DNA of 64,000 bases from Ornithodoros turicata (lineage: Eukaryota; Arthropoda; Arachnida; Ixodida; Argasidae). The notes beneath the pieces are model-generated. The model had not been told where the DNA came from, did no database searches, and saw only the letters and a program-made list of their open reading frames with translations. Below, piece by piece: positions 59,670-64,000 of this stretch. The stretch lies in contig NC_088210.1 in the NCBI RefSeq assembly GCF_037126465.1, forward strand, positions 11,616,011 to 11,680,010, in the 5' to 3' direction. Position 1 is the stretch's first letter. Each line of letters starts with the position of its first letter. Made by a program: the position numbers and the translations under genes.

Positions 59670-61179
59670 CACTCTAAAAACCAGTGATGGCCAGTAGTTA
59701 ACTACATGTAGTTAAACTACCTAATTATAGTTAAAAAGTAGTTATCAACTACTTGCCGAAATGTAGTGGCAACTACTAGTTAAACTACTATTTCGAGTAG
59801 TTAACTACTGTAGTTAGGTTACTGCAAGCTCCAACTAGTTCCGATTTTGCCACAAGCTTTACGGCACGATTGTGCTTCCGAGTTTTACTTTCAGCTACTT
59901 GTTTGATGAGAACGGAGGTGCACAGCAATTGTGCCATGCATGTGTACTAAATCTTAACTTTTAATGCTTGTCTAGTAAAGCCTCATTTGCTGTGAAATAA
60001 TTCTGCAACTCGGTTTATCGCGTAGGCACAGAAAGAATCCCGCCGCAAGCTTTGTATTTGACGATCGTAGCGACCTGCGTAATACCTTGGTTACCATTCT
60101 GGTGTGCACATAACCATATAGGATGGCTATGTCATCGACCATTGTGGCTAAGCGAAAATACTTTACGGTCCACAGTGGCGCAATCGGCACCCACTGCAAT
60201 ATTTGTGCGTGGTGCATTGATCTGTGACGAAGGAACATGAGTGTAAATCTCGTACATGGTCTGCAGTATGTTGTATGTACTTTTATAGCGGAAGCTATCA
60301 CTTCATAGAAAATATTTCCGCAGCAAGCTCTTTTGTCAGCGGATAGTATACAAGAGACAGGCAGTGGATTTTACGACAGTATGTGAATTAAGCGACATAG
60401 GCACAAGAGTATATTTTAAGTATCATTATCACTGCTTGTGATTCATATTTAGGTGTCCAAGAACACAGAACAAGGAATTCGTGTTGATGGACAACGTTAA
60501 GTTGTTATAGATGTAGTTAAACTACGTTGCAGTAGTTAAAGAAGTAGTTTTAACTACTTCCCTGAAAAGTAGTAGAACTACTAGTTAAACTACTCCATCG
60601 CAAAGTAGTTAGTAGTTATAGTTAAACTACTATAGAAGTAGTTAGTGGCCATCACTGCTAAAAACTAAACTTCGCCCCATATTTCACGCTCTGCGCCAAG
60701 CATTGCCACGAATGATAGGGTTATATCTCTTCTTCGCGTTGTTGTGTCAGTTATCATGTATCCAAATAGACCTCTCCCTGTCTGTTAACAAATGACGTCA
60801 TAGTGTTCGACAGCGCCATCGGATTGGTAGAGTTGAACTATATGCTCGAAGATATAGGGCGAACAAGGTCACGCCCGAAAACTACAGTCTTGAGGGGATT
60901 TACGATGATCCCTGAAAGGGACGCGACCTTCGGTACTATACTTTTCTTTCAATAGGAGGCAGCAAACAAGTGCCCATTCGTGGAACCCAGCTCTCCCCTT
61001 CCGATCTGTTTTGGTTTCGGTGTGTCTACCAACGTCATGATGACGTTTCTCGGGTAGACGTTGATTGACACAAAAAGGCGTATGTCTCCGCTCTCTCTTC
61101 GAATCAGAAGAGATAACCCTATAATTCGTGGCAATGGTTGGCGCAGAGCGTGCTATGCGGTGAAGTTCATTTTTAAGAG
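59670..61179. mobile_element. Palindromic MITE copy H, split by a hAT insertion
   Basis: Left arm CACTCTAAAAACTAAACTTC...GCCACGAATGATAGGGTTAT (59670-59681 and 60658 on) and right arm ATAACCCTATAATTCGTGGC...TTTTTAAGAGTG (ending 61179) pair. The middle (about 60770-61050) is unrelated sequence also found at 22.0 kb. The hAT 59682-60657 interrupts the left tip. Confidence 0.7.
59682..60657. mobile_element. hAT-like element saturated with AGTTAACTAC words
   Basis: TIR CAGTGATGGCCA / TGGCCATCACTG; perfect 8-bp target duplication CTAAAAAC (59674-59681; 60658-60665). Tips packed with GTAGTTAAACTAC, AGTTAACTACT and ACTAGTTAAAC words. No transposase ORF. Confidence 0.92.
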
Positions 61180-61181
61180 TG

Positions 61182-61433
61182 TACACTCTTAAAAATGAAC
61201 TTCACCGCATAGCACGCTCCTAGCCAACCATCATCTCGAATGATATCGTTATCTGCCCTAATTTGTTGAAAATGGGAGGCGTACGCCTTTTTTGTAACAC
61301 TTATGCTTCTCATAATTGTCACAGAAAAGGCGTAACGCCTCCCGTTTTTCTCAAATCAAGGCAGATAGCGATATCACTCGAAATGACGGTTGACTAGGAG
61401 CGTGTTATGCGGTGAAGTTCATTTCTAAGAGTG
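61182..61433. mobile_element. Palindromic MITE, copy B
   Basis: CACTCTTAAAAATGAACTTC at the left and GAAGTTCATTTCTAAGAGTG at the right; arms meet near TTATGCTTCTCATAATTG. TA precedes it, shared with the end of copy H. Confidence 0.9.
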
Positions 61434-61519
61434 CACAGGTGACTTCACCCGTCCCGGTGATGACCGCGCAGGGCTCGAGCTCTCAAGTAAGCCCAATGCC
61501 TATGCAGTGATCTTCTATA

Positions 61520-61767
61520 CACTCTTAAAAATGAACTTCATCGCACAGCACGCTCCTAGCCAACCATAACCTCAAATGATATCGTTATCTGCCTTGATTT
61601 GTTGAAAACGGGAGGCGTACGCCTTTTCTGTGACAATTATGAACAGCATAAGTGTCACAAAAAGGCGTACGCCTCCCGTTTTCAACAAATCAGGGCAGAT
61701 AACGATATCATTCGAGATGATGGTTGGCTACGAGCGTGCTATGCGGTGAAGTTCATTTTTAAGAGTG
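61520..61767. mobile_element. Palindromic MITE, copy C
   Basis: Full 248-bp foldback flanked by TA. Blocks in order: CACTCTTAAAAATGAACTTC, GCACGCTCCTAGCC, AATGATATCGTTATCTGCC, TTGTTGAAAACGGGAGGCGT, then the complement in reverse. Confidence 0.92.
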
Positions 61768-62544
61768 TATGGTGCATATCGAAAGTGACCAATACCCGAC
61801 CCAGGAACTTTAGTTCCGCGACAGACCGTTTGCACTCTGGTATTTTAATCATCTATAAACCGATGGTACAACGGCTCAAACGCCAAATTACTCTTCTCAA
61901 TTACAAAACACTTCTGTTTTATTTATTTTACTTCGTGCGAACGGGTGCAAGCCAACACTGTTCCTTTCCACGAGTGTTCACACCGTTCCCGGCATGCAAG
62001 GTCGTCTCGGCGTCGCTCGCAAGGTGCCGTTGCCGTTTGTCCTATTCAGGCATTCTCTCGCCTTTCTGTGCTCTAGAGCCTGCAAAGTTTTGAACACTTA
62101 GTAAAGGATAACTGGGGTGCGCGAACAATGCAATATCTTCTATATGACACGCAGGACCACATTACACGTTACATATGCTCACACGAATTTCTATGAAGTT
62201 CCTTCTCCACGTTTGAAACGACTGACGTCTTTGAAAGCGTGCCGTCGACGCCACGATTCCCAAGCTGCCTGGTCTCATTCCCCTAAAAGAAAAGAGGCGC
62301 GAAAGTGAGGGCAGAAGCAGATGCAGAAGTGCCACAAAAGGTCGTATACATGGCATTCTCGGGTAAACAAGCCCCGGCCGCAACTTCCGGTGCCACGGAC
62401 ACTTCCGGATCTTCAGCTCGCGCTCCTAGCTAACCACCATCCCAAGCGACATCGTTCTCTCCCCCCGATTTGTTGAAAACGGGAGGAGTACACTTTTTGT
62501 GACACTTATGCAGAAGTGCTAATTGTCCCAAAAAGGCGTAGGTA

Positions 62545-62793
62545 CACTCTTAAAAATGAACTTCTCCGCACAGCACGCTCCTAGCCAACCATAATGTCGA
62601 ATGATATTGTTATCTGCCCTGATTTGTTGGAAACGGGGGGCGTACGCCTTTTCTGTGACAATTATGAACAGCATAAGTGTCACAAAAATGGCGTACGCCT
62701 CCTGTTTTCAACAAATCAGAGCAGATAACGATATCATTCAAGATGATGGTTGGCTAGGAGCGTGCTATGCGGTGAAGTTCATTTTTAAGAGTG
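62545..62793. mobile_element. Palindromic MITE, copy D
   Basis: Full foldback with TA on both sides, in the first unit of the tandem duplication. Arms nearly identical to copy E. Confidence 0.9.
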
Positions 62794-63020
62794 TATACAT
62801 GGCATTCTCGGGTAAACAAGCCCCCGCCGCAACTTCCGGTGCCACGGACACTTCCGGATCTTCACGCTTAAACATGAACTGCACCACATAGAGCACGCTC
62901 CTAGCCAACCACCATCCCAAGTGATATCGTCCTGCCCCCCCCCCCCCGATTTGTTGAAAACGGGAGGAGTAAACTTTTTGTGACACTCACGCAGAAGTGC
63001 TAATTGTCACAAAAGGCGTA

Positions 63021-63270
63021 CACTCTTAAAAATGAACTTCACCGCATAGCACGTTCCTAGCCAACCATCGTCTCGAATGATATCGTTATCTGCCCTGGTT
63101 TGTTGGAAACGGGGGGCGTACGCCTTTTCTGTGACAATTATGAACAGCATAACAGCGTCACAAAAAGGCGTACGCCTCTCGTTTTCAACAAATCAGGGCA
63201 GATAATGATATCATTCGAGATGATGGTTGGCTAGGAGCGTGCTATGCGGTGAAGTTCATTTTTAAGAGTG
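63021..63270. mobile_element. Palindromic MITE, copy E
   Basis: Full 250-bp foldback with TA on both sides, in the second unit of the tandem duplication. Confidence 0.9.
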
Positions 63271-63476
63271 TAGGTATAGTCTTACAATAGGGTACCTATA
63301 GGTGCCTCGAAGACCCCCAAAATAAATGGTCGTTACCGCGCAATGCCTAAACCCAAACAGTGTTTTGCGCAGTGCGCACTTGCGACCCCTTATTTCTTTG
63401 GGGCTAATACGCCCTTATTATACGTATCGTCCATTATGATACGTACCGGCCACTATAAACGTAAATATGCACTTAC

Positions 63477-63535
63477 AGCATCGTCTATTTCTTCACCGAG
63501 GTCGTCGTCAGAAAGGTCTTGGAAGTTAATTTGTT
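63477..63535 (-). CDS. Exon-like acidic segment of an unassigned gene
   Basis: 59 nt between a good acceptor (CCACTTTCAG) and a consensus donor (GCT|GTAAGT). In the open frame it reads QINFQDLSDDDLGEEIDDA. Incoming phase needs one base before, outgoing phase is 0. The other two frames hit stops. I do not recognise the protein and see no neighbouring exon, so this may be one exon of a gene lying mostly beyond the window's right edge. It could also be chance. Confidence 0.4.
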
Positions 63536-63709
63536 CTGAAAGTGGAATATAGGAACGGTTGCATGCCATTTATTGCAGGAGCAGAGTTACCCCCAGACCC
63601 TGCCGTTTCATATATGCCGTTAGACGCATCTCGCTAAAGTGTACTATGAAACCATATCGGAAAATGTCGAATGCTGTTGCTGTCAGCGAGTGTTCTAATA
63701 TACATGTAC

Positions 63710-63860
63710 CCAAGCAGCACAATGTACTGAAAGTCGAGTGCAATAGGGGTGGGCGGGTAGGTAGAAGGCCTTGAACATACTCGTGAAACTAAAGAACATT
63801 GATAAGACACATACCGTCCACTCCTATTGCACTCGACTTTCAGTACATTGTGCTGCTTGG
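63710..63860. repeat. Inverted repeat with 47-bp arms
   Basis: 63710-63756 (CCAAGCAGCACAATGTACTG outward) and 63814-63860 are reverse complements with about two mismatches, around a 57-bp spacer. The arm sequence also occurs at 7683-7730 next to gypsy-like debris. Confidence 0.85.
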
Positions 63861-64000
63861 GGTATACCATAGTGCGCGTGCACTGTTCTTTTAATTCTGC
63901 CATAACGTACGCCAAACCGCTTTTTTCTTTTTCACCAAGCGATCTGGTCCCGTTTGCACGATCCCTTGAGAAAATCCTTTAGTGCTCAGTAGTGCTTAGT

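Larger units (their letters stand above)
62346..63271. repeat. Tandem duplication (~450-470 bp) of a MITE-bearing segment
   Basis: 62346-62795 and 62796-63271 share the same order: TACATGGCATTCTCGGGTAA ... TTCCGGTGCCACGGACACTT, a one-armed MITE, then a full MITE. Differences include a longer C-run in the second unit. Confidence 0.8.

Noticed and set aside
59622..59671. Exon-like stretch CEATKIISDATVIDLW before a GTGAGT
   Set aside because: Its acceptor AG is the tip of a palindromic MITE, phase fits no neighbour, and no family match is seen.

Overview
This window is nuclear DNA from a large, repeat-rich eukaryotic genome. Genes have small exons and long introns with GT-AG (once GC-AG) borders. 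The tRNA-headed SINE ending in (CCA)n and the very high density of inverted-repeat elements look like what I remember of tick (Ixodida) genomes. The tick assignment is an inference from memory, not a search result.

Two protein-coding genes can be rebuilt from end to end, both on the minus strand. (1) 44440->9556 is a 14-exon DEAH-box RNA helicase of the spliceosomal DHX8/PRP22-DHX16/PRP2 type. Every exon junction keeps phase, giving 2094 nt or 697 aa, with an in-frame stop just upstream of the ATG. It carries all helicase motifs plus the winged-helix/ratchet/OB C-terminal module, but has no long N-terminal extension or S1 domain. (2) 57366->50559 is a complete 6-exon EMG1/NEP1 gene (234 aa), the pseudouridine N1-methyltransferase of small-subunit rRNA biogenesis. 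A third gene may be touched at 63535->63477 by one acidic exon-like segment that I cannot assign.

Almost everything else is transposon-derived. Main blocks: 3.2-4.2 kb, a MITE family; 4.2-5.7 kb, a decayed Ty3/gypsy pol (minus); 8.4-9.5 kb, a hAT-like element that takes over the helicase 3' UTR; 10.6-11.5 kb, an internally deleted mariner; 16.1-16.7 kb, a TTAA-flanked MITE next to exon 12; 17.5-17.9 kb, tRNA-like SINE heads; 22.7-23.8 kb, a hAT-like element filled with the word CCTCATGAGG; 25.5-26.6 kb, an 82-bp dimeric minisatellite; 29.7-30.3 kb, a foldback MITE; 32.5-33.2 kb, a pogo/Tigger-like MITE; 34.3-37.3 kb, hAT-like elements, some nested; 37.3-38.2 kb, a Penelope-like GIY-YIG endonuclease fragment between inverted 270-bp arms; 38.5-39.4 kb, a long foldback element; 42.0-42.6 kb, a CCAATTGG-saturated element; 43.2-44.1 kb, a 464-bp higher-order satellite; 46.5-55.1 kb, several hAT-like elements with 8-bp target duplications; 58.7-63.3 kb, a cluster of 250-bp palindromic MITEs with a hAT and a SINE inserted among them.

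The two genes act in different RNA pathways (an RNP-remodelling helicase and rRNA modification), and nothing in the sequence ties them functionally. The most striking pattern is that many hAT-like MITE families here share one layout (short TIR, 8-bp target duplication) while each is saturated with its own different short, usually palindromic word. Several of these elements sit within about 20-170 bp of helicase exon borders.
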